In this document: in pieces, positions 11,397 to 24,234 of the stretch
Layout of the letters: each line of letters begins with the position of its first letter
Numbering within the stretch: the stretch's first letter is position 1
Source of the DNA: Colocasia esculenta
Taxonomy: Eukaryota; Streptophyta; Magnoliopsida; Alismatales; Araceae
Length of the DNA: 64,000 bases
Direction: 5' to 3'
Assembly (NCBI GenBank): GCA_014218235.1
Contig: CM024760.1
Span: 64,978,961 to 65,042,960, forward strand
Program-made: the position numbers and the translations under genes
Notes under the pieces: generated by a model
Databases searched by the model: none
Seen by the model: only the letters and a program-made list of their open reading frames with translations
What the model was told of the DNA's origin: nothing

Positions 11397-14218
11397 TATA
11401 ACGACCCGACCTCTCGGAACCCTCGCCGGGGATCCCAATCGCGCCGCCAACCATGGATCCGAAGACCCGGAAGAGTTATATGAAAAAGTCTAGTGAGATA
11501 TTTATTGAGTTCAAATAACTATAATAATATGTACATTATACAAAAGGGTTGTAGAACGCGTCCCAAGCAAAAGCACAAGTATAAGAAGAAAGGTGCGGTC
11601 CTTAAGGGACACACCCCGAGGACTTGCAAAACACAGCTCTTAGCTCACTCAGGCTACAAGAGCTCACAACGCTCGCTCTCACTACTGCTGACAAGACACG
11701 GTGCCACAGCCGCCTCTGCAACCCGTCCAACACTGAGCTCCTACGACGACGAGCCCCTAGCTGAATGAAGTAGGGGGGTGAGCCTCGCGAACAAGGCCCA
11801 GTATGGATTACCAGTCCCTCACTGGCCAGCGCAGTAGGAACTCCGAAAATAAGAAACTACACTAGAAAGCTGTAAAGCGAGGAACACCTACAACATGGTA
11901 CTACTAAACAGCGGAAGAGAATAGTACAACGCCACGACCACCAACCAAGGTCGTGGCACACACACGACTCCCGCAGAAACCAACGGAGTCGGGCACAAAG
12001 TGGAAGCAATGCTCAGCACACCTACCGAGACCACGGAACAACCAAATGAGAACGACGTCTCACCACAAGCACGGCCACCTCAGACCTCTACAAGGTCAAG
12101 GGCCCACAAGCAGAACCACCCCAGGCCCCGGACACAATGCCAGGTCAGGAAGCTACACACGCCGATGCCATCACGGGCTGGCACCCAAGAATGGGACCAC
12201 GGAACCGAGAGAACACCAAAGCGAGAACCACCAGAAGCACGGGTCTGCCCAAGGCCAGACCAACAACGCCCACGGGAGCTAAGCACAGCCAGGCTAAAAC
12301 CACCGTGCAAGCTTGGACAACGAGGAACACTCGGAAATGTCGTGAGGAAAACGTCGTCACAACAACAGCAACCAACCCACCGCCGCTAGCAGCCAAGAGG
12401 CAGACCCGCAGTCCACACACTCTGCTCCCTAGCCTAGCTCCTGCCTCTGCCCCCGCGCAAGGGCGAGACAGAGCCGCCACAGAAACACACAACACATGCA
12501 ACACCACAGCCTGGGCAAGCTACGGCCTTACGCCTGACACCACTACGTGGCTCCGGAACCAACGTAGAGAGAGGCAGTAAGACAAGGGACTATCTGGTCT
12601 GCACCAGGAAATCACTCCAAACCCCTCGGCGTCCCAGACCTAGACAAGAGAGCTTTACAAACGACTCAGCGCCACTGTCCAAACCTCGTTTTCCCCTCAG
12701 CTCCATAGTCCACTCACATGGGCTGCCAACTCGAGCATCCTCGTAGCCTGGAGTACTCCCTCAATAGGCTCCCGAGGACGGGGCTCCCAGGAAACGGAGA
12801 CAACCTCTGAACGGGACGATCCCTCAAGTGCCAAGCACCGGGCGAACAGGCGGGGCAGCACAACAAAACCACGTCGAACTGCTGGCTTGTGACACAAAAG
12901 ACCAACAAGCGAGAGACATGCACGGACCCTCAAAAGCGGCCGTCGGCCAACCAAGGCACGCATGAACGGCTAGAACCTCGGAGCACCACCGGACAGTACG
13001 GAAACCCGTCACTCTGATAATAATCGATTGACTGTTGATCAATCGATTATTAGGCAGACACGACCCTCCTGGCACCGCTGCCAGGACACGGCCACAAAGG
13101 TGTCACCTTGGGTCACTGAACGCGGGGAGGCAACCAGCCGCGTTCCCTACCAGAAGGTCCTAAGGGCAAAGCCTGCCCTGGGGCACACGTTGACACACAA
13201 CCGGGCCCATAGAAACACCTGAGGCAACACAGGTACTATCGCTACCCCTAAGGCCGCCGCGACACCATCACGACGGGGAAGGGCACCGCGACAGCCCTAT
13301 TGTGACCAAGCAGAAACGCGTCGCGACAGCAATCCTATTGCGATCGGGAAGTGCGGCGCGACAGCCTTATCGTGACCGCCAACCGCGTCGCAATAAGGTC
13401 ACGCCCGAGCGGGCCGATGCCTCCTCTGATGACGCGACACGTCGAGCCGTCGCGACACCAGCAGGGAGGTAGACCAACGAGATCCTCAATCCTGGGCCGC
13501 CCACAAACCATCCAAGCACAACACAAGGGGGAGGGGAGAATGAGGAAAGCAGTAAAGCTATCTATAAACCCTGAGGGGCTCCCAATCCTCCCGGATCGGG
13601 AAGGGCACAAGAAATCCTTACCGGTTACGAAGAACCGAAGCCACGAAGGGCCTTCACGATGCATGGCCACCTCCTCCTCGCTCCACGCAAGGTCCACGAT
13701 GCCATAGCGCCACGCACGGCCCTCCTCCTCGCCTGAAACACACAAGGGGGAGAGGGGGAGGCGGAGCACCGTCGGAGGGAGAGGGAGAGGGAAGAAGGAG
13801 AAAGAGGGGGGATCGCCGGCCAAGGCTTTTAACCTTCGCCAACCAGAACGCGACGGACCGCCCAGTCGCATTACGGACATTAACACGACAGGTCAACGGA
13901 CCGCGATAAGAACGCGCCCTACAAGGGCACCGTGACAACGCGACAAGCCGTACTGACACACCTGCCACCCTGACAGGCGTCAGATGACCGGACAGTGCAA
14001 CACAACAAAACACTATCACGGCCCGTTGACCTGGTGCGACAACAAGACGCGACGGAGAACCAGGGCGTGACCAACACGCGACACACAAGCTCACCATGAC
14101 ACGGATGACTGTCGCGTCGGGCACCCCCGACGCAACACCAACACATCACCCAGCCTGAATGCGTCAGTGGCCAGTCATCCCACGACTCCGGACGGAAGCC
14201 AGAAAACTGGGTCTTACA
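11397..14218 (-). repeat. 5' LTR of element E
   Basis: It matches 4598-7421 along its full length, with scattered substitutions and few indels. It starts TATAACGACCC, the expected G being mutated, and ends TGGGTCTTACA. The word clusters recur at about 13225-13450 and 13850-14130. Confidence 0.9.
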
Positions 14219-15761
14219 CAGGATGAATAGTATGCTTCGTCTGGTGCGCTTCGTCCACGAACTTTATCTTCAGTTGTTCATTATCTAGAACACATGTCCT
14301 TCCCTGAAATACAAGCCTTCCATCCTCGGTCATCGCATGATCAAGTCTTTCATCTAAGGTTTCCTTGACACGAACCAAGAATAGATCACTATCCTGTTGT
14401 GCTTTGATCTTTTCCAGCATGTCAGATTGAATCTTGATGTTGGCAACCAAGGCTCGATCATCCCTATGTTCAATGTTCAAGTCTAATCTTGCGAATTGTT
14501 CTTGTAGTTGCATCTCGCCAAGAACTAGACTTGATAAAGATGCCATCGGCTTTCTACTAAGTGCATCAGCCACAACATTTCCCTTACCTGGATGGTACTA
14601 GATGTTGAAGTCAAAATCATTTAAGTATTCAAGCCATCTCCTCTGCCTCGTATTAAGTTCCTTCTGAGAGAATAAATATTTCAAGCTCTTATGGTTTGAA
14701 TAGACAGTAAATTGCTCACCATATAAATAATGTCTACAGATTATTAAGTTGAAGACCACGGTAGCCGACTCTAGATCATGCACAGGGTAGTTGACTTCAT
14801 GCGTCTTCAGTTCTCTTGAAGAATAGGCAATTACTTTCTCATTCTGCATCAGTACACAACCTAGCCCAATTCCTGAGGCATCGGTATAGACAGAGAAACC
14901 TTCTCCCTCTATTGGAAGAGCGAGAACAGTGGCTAAGGTCAGACATTCTTTTAGAGTTTTGAAACTCTTCTCACACTCTTTATTGCAGGAGTAGGGATTC
15001 TCCTTTCGTGTAAGATGTGTGAGAGGAACGGCGATCTTGGAGAAGTCCTTTATGAACAGCCTGTAGTAGGCATCCATTCCTAAAAAGCTTCTGATTTCTA
15101 TGACATTAGTTGGTCTCTCCCATTTGAGAACAGCTTCATCTTTGGAGGGATCAACATAGATGTCACCTTTTGATATAACATGGCCCAAGAAAGACACTTC
15201 TTCAAACCAGAATTCACACTTGCTTAGTTTTGCATATAATTTGTTGTCTCGTAAGACTTGTAGAGCAATCCTCAGATGTTCTTCATCTTCTTCTTTGGTC
15301 TTGGAATATATGAGGATGTCATCAATGAAGACGACCACGAATTTGTCTAGATATGGTCGATATATGATGTTCATGAGTTTCATAAAGGCTGCAGGAGCAT
15401 TGGTCAGACCAAAAGGTATAACAATGAATTCATAGTGTCCATACCTGCTCCTAGAAGTCATTTTGAAAATATCATCGTCCTTGATCCTCATTTGATGGTA
15501 ACCAGACCGAAGGTCAATCTTGGAGAAATATTGAGCTCCAGATATCTGCTCGAAAAGTTCATCGACCCTGGGCAATGGGTACTTGTTCTTGATGGTTAGC
15601 TGATTGTGTTGTCGGTAGTCGATACATAGCCTCATCGATCCATCTTCCGTTTTAACGAATAGTACAGGTGCTTCCCATGGGAAAGTACTTGGTCTGATGA
15701 ACCCCTTCTCTAACAGCTCCATCAGTTGTGCCTTCAATTCCTTTAATTCGGTAGGTGACAT
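14219..15761 (-). pseudogene. Element A pol: reverse transcriptase and RNase H
   Basis: This part of the polyprotein would copy element RNA to DNA and remove the RNA strand. In the block 14598-15761 I see RT motifs CIDYR (residues 46-50), FSKIDLRSGYHQ with catalytic Asp83, GLTNAP, and FIDDILIYS (Asp147, Asp148). The RNase H domain follows with YTDASG (Asp294) and HDLE (Glu331). The third conserved acidic position, normally Asp in YTDHKSL, is Asn356 here, so RNase H is probably inactive even apart from stop codons. A TAG, where the family has a Gln codon, separates it from ADALSRKP in 14214-14573. The frame then reaches HTIHP, the first half of the integrase zinc finger, where element E inserted. 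Confidence 0.9.
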
Positions 15762-16437
15762 CTAGTACGGCTGACGCAACACCAGTGCAGCTCCAAGGAT
15801 TAACTTAATGGCAAAATTGACATCATGTTTTGGAGGAATCCTTGGCAGATCTTCGGGAAACACATCGGGGAAGTCTTAGACTATGTGTATGTCTTCTATC
15901 TTAGAACCCTTCTTTTCAACTACTACGGGCGCAAGGAAAGAAAAGCAACCTTTCCTTATCATGTTGTGGGCTTGTATGGCAGAGACTAGAGACATCTGTT
16001 TTTTATGTCTAATTTTAGTGAATGTCAACTTAGGGAATTCACTAAATGTAACTTTCCCTTTCTTACAGTCGACACTTGCCCCATAAGTGGACCAACTAGT
16101 CGGCTCCCAGAATCACATCATAGCCTTCCATGGGCAAACATACCTGGTCGGCTTTTAGGTTAAGTTCTCCAATCATTACATCGGCGGATGGAAAATATTT
16201 GTTCAATTTCTCTTTCTCTCCCATTGGTATTATGACAGAGAATTCACACCCCATGGATATATGTTTAACATTCAGAGTATCAGCAATGTTCTGAGATATG
16301 AATGAATAAGTTGTTCCCGTATCAAATAAAACAAATGCTGATGGGGAGAATACTTGTAGTGTACCTTCCACCACGTCACCTTCCTCAGCGGGTTCTTCGT
16401 CTCGCAGGGCTTGCAGTCTTCCCTGTTTCTTAGGCAC
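15762..16437 (-). pseudogene. Element A protease and linker to RT
   Basis: The retroviral-type aspartic protease would cut the polyprotein. The frame at 16096-16437 contains AFVLFDTGTTYSFIS, with the active-site Asp-Thr-Gly at residues 39-41, followed by HISMG and GYDVILGAD. Between 15762 and 16095 a degraded linker includes segments resembling DVFPEDLP and PPKHDVNFAI, typical of the stretch before gypsy RT. Stops interrupt the linker, including a TAG just before MSPTELKEL. The order gag-protease-RT is that of Ty3/gypsy. Confidence 0.82.
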
Positions 16438-17285
16438 ATTAGTGCGCCTCTCGTTCTCCTTTAATAGCGGGCACTCAGGGATATGGTGCTCGCGACTTCC
16501 ACAGCGCAGACATGTTCCGAGTTTCCTTCAGCATTCATCGGCTGTGTGACATGGCTTACCATAGTGCCTGCAATTGCTATTTGCTAGACTGTTATGAATG
16601 AAGACCTTGGGCTTCTTTTCCTGACTAGGTCCTTTCGTGATGCTGAAAGGATACTTCTTGCCAATATTTGGTTTAGCAGTAGTCAGACCAGGTGCAAATC
16701 CTTCTTCACGAACTTCCCCTTGATACAGTCGGTGAAGTCTATAACATCTTCTAATAGTTGTGCTTTCTTAACAATCTCGACATATGTCTGGATGTCGAGA
16801 GGGGCAGTTGAGTGATATACTGAGGTTTAAGGCCATTGAGGAAGTGCTTAGCCTTCATTTTTTCTATATTCACCAGATGTTCAGCATATCTTGCCAGTCT
16901 TGAAAACTGTGCTTCATATTCAGCCACAAATAGACTCCTCTATTTAAGAGCAGCAAACTCCACAGCCTTCTTCTCTTGGACATGCTCTGAGAAGTGCTTG
17001 GAGTTAAAGGCTTCCTTGAACTCATTCCATATGAATTGACCATTCGCCCTGGTAGCTTCCAATGACTCCCACCAAGAGCGGGCATCCTTCTCGAGTTGAA
17101 ATGTAGCCAGTAATAGCTTGTCTCCAGTTGCACATTACATGACATCAACCTCCTGAAGTTACGATGCAGCTCGCCTGCACCGCCACGATTCCCTCCACCA
17201 TGTGCAGCTTGCAGAAGCTCATGGGTGAGTTCTTGGATCGTTTGTTGCATGCCCCTCATTTGAGCACGTTCAGCAGTCATTCTAG
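16438..17285 (-). pseudogene. Element A gag with zinc knuckles
   Basis: This would be the structural protein of the virus-like particle. On the minus strand from 17280, the N-terminal part includes MRGMQQTIQEL and LHRNFRRL. About 30 residues appear deleted before a VM-stop-CATGDK segment, where a Gln codon has become TAA. The frame then shifts: the hallmark LEKDARSWW and FKEAFNSKHF of the Retrotrans_gag family are readable in a different frame. At about 16450-16560 there are two CCHC-type knuckles, a degenerate CRHYGKPCHTADEC and a good CLRCGSREHHIPEC. It is non-functional. Confidence 0.82.
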
Positions 17286-17485
17286 TTTTCTTAAGTTTCC
17301 TACAAAAATAGCATATCTTTATGACATTGATATGGAGTTTAATTCATGTGTGTGTGATTATCTTTTAGATCTTAACCCTAGATTCTACCCAAATCTCACA
17401 TAGGTATGATAGTTGCCTTAGACATGTGTCATGGAAGTCCGTCCTAGAATATCCTAGACATAATTATCCTAGTAAGGATATCCTA

Positions 17486-17498
17486 GGCTCTGATACCA
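17486..17498 (-). other. Primer-binding site of element A
   Basis: The minus strand reads TGGTATCAGAGCC, a perfect initiator tRNA-Met complement, six bases from the 5' LTR end at 17505. Confidence 0.92.
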
Positions 17499-17504
17499 CC
17501 AAAT

Positions 17505-17986
17505 TGTCACGCCCCGACATAGAATATCAGAACTTGAGGCTGTTGCAAGGAAGCGAGTATAGAGCATAGAATAACATCAAACCATTGGACAATTAAATAA
17601 GACGAAATTGAATTCCTTTCATTGATAATTCAACTACTGTTTATTACATTCTCTAACGTAGAGCCATAACATAGGCCCAACTGACTCTAATACATAGAAT
17701 GAAAGTAAACGACTAACTAAGACATCTAACATAGCTCTAGAACGTTAGGTACTCGTGGATCACTCCTAATCCTCCACATCCTCGTGAGTGTACTCATTCT
17801 ACTCAGCCTCACCTGAGAACACAATGACAAATAATGTAGGGTGAGTGACGATGCCTAGTAGAATTTATATCTCATGGTATGCGCAAACTTTACATGATTA
17901 ATGTATTAAAATGTAGAGTCACTATATGATAGAGCAAGAGAGAGAGTCAAGCAATGTAAAAGATAACACAATAGCATGGATCAAGA
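17505..17986 (-). repeat. 5' LTR of element A, first segment
   Basis: It matches 496-978 of the 3' LTR with about 10% differences, then stops where element B begins. It resumes at 57271. The last five bases CAAGA (17982-17986) correspond to CAAGG at 57271-57275. Confidence 0.9.
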
Positions 17987-18823
17987 TGTCACGTCCCGAG
18001 AATTACACAGCAAGTGTTAATTGGGATAATTCGAGTCGATAACCCAAGATGTGAATAGTTGGCAAATAAGTCTCTAGCTAGCACGCACTATGTGTATAAC
18101 AACAAAACATCAGAATAGGGCCCAAATATTGAACTCAACTAATCTCGTATTCAAATCTCAACTCATTGTATTCCAAATGGAAACTAATATAGGACTAAGG
18201 CTCAATGAAAAAAAAATACATAATACTTCACTTCCTACTACATGAAACTATCACTCAAAACAAACTACAATAACTAGACTCATTGTTGGAACACTCATCA
18301 CTCTGACGCATTCCCATCCTCGACTTCCTCTTCGTCTTGAATGTCATAATCACCTAGAATGGTTAAAAGTAGGGAATGAGCAAACCAGCCTAGTAGGATT
18401 TATATCTCAATGTGCAGGCATTGATATAAGTGATTAGCAATTTAGAACTAGGTAAGCACGATGACTATCATGATATGCATGTACGAATAAAACTCATTAA
18501 AACATGATACATGAAATAATCTAGATAGAGTGGTCATGATAGAGCAAGATTTAGAATGATATAACAAGATAGAACTAGCAATAGATCATTTTGTACAAGC
18601 ACGCAAGATTTCACTTGAAATGCACATTAGGACACGTGTATGTGGTTATTGTATCTATCATTCAACACGCACGACTCCCAGTACAGATGCAACGCCAATA
18701 ATCATTATACACCACGGTTAACAGTATATTTATGACTCTCTGTCATTGGGGCTAGACTGGAGCCCTTGGACACTCGTCGTGCCCGGTCAGCATCTAATTT
18801 CAATTTTTAATGTAGATACCCAC
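17987..18823 (-). repeat. 3' LTR of B, segment 1
   Basis: It matches 53397-54820 of the 5' LTR, except for the MITE and a stretch of about 150 bp that is present in the 5' LTR and in F but missing here near 18618. It ends with CCCAC, which is duplicated after element C. Confidence 0.9.
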
Positions 18824-19489
18824 TGTCACGCCTCTCTAATTTAGTAGCGGAATAAATCGGAGGTAAACGCGAACAACGAGTATGGTAACGTAAATTGTGC
18901 ATACAGACGCAAGCATCAGAGTATCTAATGAAATAATTGGAATAAACTCTTCATTTCATTATAAATTTACTAAGACTATTACAACCACTAATTCGGAGCC
19001 AATACGTAGGGCTCAATGGCATCATTACATACGAAGAGAAAATATAAAGTAATAACTACTAGACTCCAATTGTGCTAGGGTAACTTCGTCATTTGACTCC
19101 GGGTCGCTCATCACTCGGGTCCTGTCCCATTGGTGTGTACAACGTCATCGTCAGTCATACCTAAGACACAATAACAAGTAACGAAGGGTGAGCAATAACG
19201 CCCAGTAGGACTTAAATCTCGTGAATCAAGCAGGCTTTAAATAATTAGTGCTTTTAAAAGGCAGAGTAATTAATGATAGAGCAAGTCATGTAAAGTCGAG
19301 AAAGTAATTGCACAAGTGACATGGTTCAGATAGCAGATGAATCAAGGACAGCACGATGATTAATGTCAAGTCACGATAGAAATGATAACAACACGATGGA
19401 AAATAACGTCAATGTCAAGCAATAGCAAGTAACATGTATAGCAAGGAGAGAAAAAGTAGTTGGCCATATAGAGAGTACATTGCACTTTG

Positions 19490-19680
19490 ATTGATTTTCT
19501 TATCAATCGAAATAGTATAGCACTTTTGATTATCTTTCGTCAATCGAAATAGTAATGGCACTTTGGTTATCCGTAGATAGACGAGAGAGAGTATAGCACT
19601 TTATTTGTCAATAGACAACGAGAGAATATAGCACTTTCTGTTGGTTGTCATAGATTAATCTTGATAGTATGGCACTTGGA
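19490..19680. repeat. ATAGCACTTT direct repeats in 3' LTR of C
   Basis: Variants of AGTATAGCACTTT or AATATAGCACTTT recur about five times, 35-55 bp apart, separated by fragments such as GTCAATAGACAACGAGAG. The 5' LTR copy has one more unit. Confidence 0.75.
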
Positions 19681-20639
19681 TGTAATATCGACATCCTGAT
19701 CATTTAACTCCCGCAGGCAAATGGCACTTTCGGGCGCTCCCCCCAGGACTAGATCAAGCCCTATTACACTGGCATTGATTATGTTGTTTATCTTTAGACA
19801 ATCAATTCATGGCCAATAGAGAGTACCAGGAAAATAGATGAGAGCACTAGATGAATATATGATATAGTAGAGTGAACGTGAATAGACGAGTGAGTAGAGT
19901 ATAGATGAGAGCTAGTGGTCATTGCACATAACACGTCGAGTAAACATGAGATAGTAACAGTTGCACAACACGCACACATGGTGTTGGCAGTTAGGTGGAA
20001 CTCACGACCCTACCACTAGCCATGTTAAGCACAGGTCCAGAGGTCTGGCATGATTCAAGATAAGAGCGATCATCTAATAGCCGTTTGGACCATATTGATC
20101 CCTAAAGGGTGTAATAGGTGTTAGGGTACAACCAGCTCATCGACCATGTGGGAATCCATGGACAGAGGAGACTTACGGAGCCCTTGACCAATGATTCACT
20201 AGTCCGGCAGAAGGAGTATCCGACAGAGAGTTCGTCCAAGTCAAGAGATAGTGTGTATATAGAAACAAGTGCCTGACGTTCTAGAGGAATTCTAGAACAG
20301 TGGAGCATCGATAACGATATTCCCAAAACATCGCGAGAAAACATAGACAAGTTCAATTAAAATATGGCAATTTAAATAGATAATTGAAATAAATTACCAG
20401 ATGTATTATGAAATATTAAAATGCCAAGTTAAGCCATATTTGGATGGTTCAATGTGTGTGCACGTGTCATGAAATCATAGATATGAAAGGTCATGTGATT
20501 GAAATTAATTAGAATACCTTTAATAATTACAGCTTTGTTTTCTGTGTTTCAGATAGTTAGCAAAACATGGGGGTAACTGTAGCACCACAAGACTTGCAAA
20601 AAAGGGTGTTTTCATGCAAAAAGTTAGAACGTGACGCAC

Positions 20640-20870
20640 CTTTGTAATGGTCGCGACAGAGCCTTCTAAGGATCGCGAGGGCCTTGTCACTTCGGGTAGG
20701 CAGATCGCGACGGGGTCGCTTGAGGGTCGCGACAGGTAGGTCAAGTCGGGCGGCCAAAATGTGATAGGGTACCCTGTCGCGATCAGATCACCACAGGTTC
20801 CTGTGTCATGACAGCCCTGAGAATACAACCTATCTGGGCGTCGCATTCTCAGGTTCTGAGCCTGAGTTCG
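20640..20870. repeat. Array of TCGCGA-type palindromic words in 3' LTR of C
   Basis: GGTCGCGACA, GGATCGCGAG, AGATCGCGAC, GGTCGCGACA, TGTCGCGATC and degenerate forms (TGTCATGACA) recur every 15-40 bp in otherwise unique sequence. The 5' LTR has the same array at 25410-25620. The role is unknown. Confidence 0.75.
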
Positions 20871-22508
20871 AGCGGGAAAAGGATAGAGCCTCAGATTGCG
20901 GGCCAACTTTCTATCTTTTGACACCGGGTCGTTCAGAAAATCATAACTAATTGTATAGTCAATGAACAATCATGAAACTAGTTGCAAAATGACTTAGACA
21001 TGCATGGGTACTTACAGTAAATAGGAATTGGAAAACAAACATGGTTTAGGCATGCTTTAATCAAGTCAAACATGGAGAATAGAATACTGAGAACAGTTTG
21101 AGATGCAAGGATTAATTCGCAAGACATGGTGGATGAACTTTAGGGCTTTTAGGGGCAAAAGATGCCTAACATGCCTCAATATCTCCAATAAAAATTTGAG
21201 AGCATGGGATCGAGTATTCAAGAAGATATGAATTAAACATGAAGGTTCGGGGTCAAGAAGTTTCTAGGACTTCAAAAATCCAGAAGAAAAATTATACTCG
21301 ATGGAAAATTATGAAATGAAAGGGGTTTTGTTCCTGATGCATGGAAAAATCTACAGATGAAATCTTATGATTTATGCTTGTGAGAATGCCTACCTTTAGT
21401 CGTTTTTCTCTTCTCCGGCTAGAACTTGAAGAACTCGGGTTGAAGCTTTGATGAAGCCTCTTTCCCACGAATTTTCCCCCTCCTTGGCCTCTCCTGCAGG
21501 TCTAGCAACTCCCAGCAACGTGTTTGGGCCGGCCATGGAGAGATTAGAGAGTATTTATGCTTGTTGGGTTGTTATTTCCTAATAGGACTCTAACTCCTAT
21601 TTAATTCTGAGATTTCTTTATTTAATTCCACCTTCTATGCTTTCCACATCCTATTTGGGTTAGGATGGGAGCTAAATCCATGGCCAACCCATTAGGGCAG
21701 GTTTAGGAATCCAATTACAACTTAAATTAGCTATTTAATGCATTAAATACCCCTTTTCTATTTAAGTAATAATTTAGTTACGAATTTAGAGTATTTTCCT
21801 ATTATTTCTCTTTCAAAAATCCCAATTTGGCCCAATAACTTTTATTTGATCCATTTAACAAAGCCCACCACTTCTTTTTGTTTAATATGTTTTAACTTGT
21901 AAAATTCCCGTTTTAAATTAGAGAATATTAGAGTTTCAATTTTTCTTTTCATGGGCTATGGGAAGTCCATTGTTCTAATTTCTCATGATAGATTATTATT
22001 ACATATTGTTTGGAGTCTACCCATCATTTTATTTTAATTACTAATCTACTTGGCTCATATGATAATGAGTTTTCTAAATTATTACTTAATTACAATAATA
22101 AGTCACCTCAATTTCTAAACTTGTTCCGACTTATTTTTCTAAGCCCAATGTTCTTAATGGTTTATCATTACATGACGTTGGAAGTCTCTCCGACAGGTTC
22201 GTTTAATTTATGGGCGCGTTATCTTTCCGTGTTGCGCGCTATCTTTCCGTGTTAACGGCTTTCCGACTTAGTTTCCTAATTTGGATAATTAGTCACGTTG
22301 TGACGTGTGCTTAGCCAATCGGATTTTTCGTTGCACGAATTTCTTCATGGAACACTTAGGGATAATATTGGGGGTTGATTTATAGTTTTATGAAATTTTT
22401 AGATGTGTTCTTGAACATACGATAATAGTATGTTTGTTTTTATTATTTTGTTTTTATAGAAATTTGTTATTTCAAATTTTTTAATACTGGATTTTTTGGG
22501 TTGCTACA

Positions 22509-22527
22509 TCCTCCCTCACTTAAAAAG
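22509..22527 (-). other. Polypurine tract of element C
   Basis: The minus strand reads CTTTTTAAGTGAGGGAGGA directly before TGTAGCAACC. Confidence 0.8.
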
Positions 22528-22615
22528 AATTTGGTCCCTAAATTCATATGATATGATACGATTACCAATTTACTCTGAATATTGCATTCCATCATCTCCC
22601 CCACTCAGAGCTTTA

Positions 22616-23347
22616 CTATCGTGAAAATACTAAGGAATCAACTAAGGGTTTAGTGATGTTACCTTGTCCATCTTCATTGACATGATTTATATCCACAATG
22701 GCTTGTAATCGTCCTTGACGTGGAGTTTGGTTCTTCTTTATTAGACAATCGATGACTCGATGTTGTTGATTTCCACATCGCAAGCATCTGCCCAATTTCT
22801 TCCAACAGTTATCAGTCTGGTGCCCTGGCCTTTCACAAAATTCACAGCCTTCCTTCTGCTCCACTTCCCTTTTTCTTCTCTTTCTATTTACTGTATATCC
22901 TCCTTTAGTATCACGTTCCCTTTTCAACACCTTCTTCTTATTCTTCATTTTACCCTTACCATTGTTTGGTTGCTTCCCTTTGGTCATAGAATTGAGATTT
23001 TCCACACTAGTAGCTGATTCTTCCAAGAGTGGACAGTCTCGCAGCTGATGCCTCGAGTTGCCACAACGTAGGCATGCACCAATTTTTCGCCAACACTCCT
23101 TGGCCACATGACCTGGCTTGTGACAATGAAGGTAGATGATCTCATTGTTACGATTCACTTGTTGGTTGGCCTTCTTGCCATGGTTATATCTTCTCTTCCC
23201 ATTCTGATTGGTCTCCTTTTTAATCTCCTTAGTCGCTTCCAGAGCTCTTTCTAGTAGTTGAGCAACTTACTGACATGCCAGAACTAGCCTCTGGGTTGAT
23301 CCCATGTCGGCGTCCATTAAGAGTCCCTTCAAGAATAAGGTTGACAT
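22616..23347 (-). pseudogene. Element C gag fragment with duplicated zinc-knuckle pairs
   Basis: This is the only coding remnant of C. On the minus strand it opens at an ATG at 23345-23347 with FLKGLLMDADM, resembling the end of a gag capsid domain. It meets a TAA about 27 codons in, likely a former Gln codon, then stays open for roughly 215 codons. It contains CHKPGHVAKEC (first Cys replaced by Tyr), CLRCGNSRHQLRDC, a linker of about 65 residues rich in Lys and Arg, CEFCERPGHQTDNC and CLRCGNQQHRVIDC. A and B have a single knuckle pair, so the pair is duplicated here. The basic linker suits nucleic-acid binding. The N-terminal capsid and all of pol are missing, and no protease follows. Whether the fragment was ever translated is unknown. 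Confidence 0.8.
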
Positions 23348-23556
23348 TATGATGCTAAAGTAATATTAAGTCCATACATATGTATAGATAAATGTATTCA
23401 AATCTTAACCATGGTCCTACCCAAGCCTCACATAGGTATGGTGGTTGACTTAGTCAAGTGTTATGGCAGTTTGTCCTAGAACACCCTATACCTAAGAGAT
23501 CTAATGAGGACATCCTAGAACATCGTAAACCTAAGATATCCAATTAAGACATCCTA

Positions 23557-23569
23557 GGCTCTGATACCA
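23557..23569 (-). other. Primer-binding site of element C
   Basis: The minus strand reads TGGTATCAGAGCC, two bases from the 5' LTR end. It perfectly matches the initiator tRNA-Met complement. Confidence 0.92.
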
Positions 23570-24234
23570 ACTGTCACGCCCCACCAATTTAACAGTGGAA
23601 TAAATTGGAGGGAAATGTGAACAACGAGTATGGTAACGTAAATTGCGCATACAGATGCAAACATCAGAGCATCTAATGAAATAATTGGAGTAAACTCTTC
23701 ATTTCATTATAAAATTACTAAGACTATTACAACTACTAATTCGAAGCCAATACATATGGCTCAATGCAACCATTACATACGAAGAGAAAATCTAAAGTCA
23801 TAACTACTAGACTCCAATTATGCTAGGGTAATTTCGTCATTTGACTCCTGGTCGCTCATCACTCGGGTTCTGTCCCATTGGTGTGTACAACGTCATCGTC
23901 TGTCTTACCTGAGATACAATAACAAATAACGAAGGGTGAGCGATAACGCCCAGTAGGACTTAAATCTAGTGAATAAAGCAGGCTTTAAATAACTAGTGCT
24001 TTAAAAAGGCAGACTAATTAATGATAGAGCAAGTCATGTAAGGTCGAGAAAGTAATAGCACAAGTGACATGGTTCAGATAGCAGATGAATCAAGTACAAC
24101 ACGATGATTAATGTCAAGTCACGAAAGAAACGATAATAACACGATGGCAAATAACGTCAACGTCAACGTCAAGTAATAGCAAGTAACATGTATAGCAAGA
24201 AGAGAGAAAGTAGTTGGCCATATAGAGAGTAAAT

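Larger units (their letters stand above)
4598..14218 (-). mobile_element. Element E: large non-autonomous gypsy derivative inserted in A pol
   Basis: This is a retrotransposon with two 2.82-kb LTRs (4598-7421 and 11397-14218) and a 3.97-kb internal region without recognisable gag or pol. It is flanked by CAAGA (4593-4597) and CAGGA (14219-14223), a TSD with one mismatch. It has a primer site and a polypurine tract on the minus strand, so it has what is needed to be copied in trans. The LTR start TGTAAGACCC after a purine tract resembles Tekay/Del elements, making E a LARD-type dependent element. It interrupts the H2C2 zinc finger of A integrase. LTR divergence is about 10% over the first 200 bp by eye. 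Confidence 0.88.
18824..22508 (-). repeat. 3' LTR of element C
   Basis: The 3.69-kb LTR runs from TGTCACGCCTC to GGGTTGCTACA. It holds repeats around ATAGCACTTT at 19490-19680, the LTR module also seen in A and B at about 20100-20330, and a TCGCGA word array at 20640-20870. The rest is AT-rich. Short open frames inside it are not supported as genes. Confidence 0.9.

Noticed and set aside
17486..17498. Possible tRNA-Met gene fragment
   Set aside because: Only the 12-13 nt primer-site complement is present, each time next to an LTR end. No cloverleaf can be drawn.
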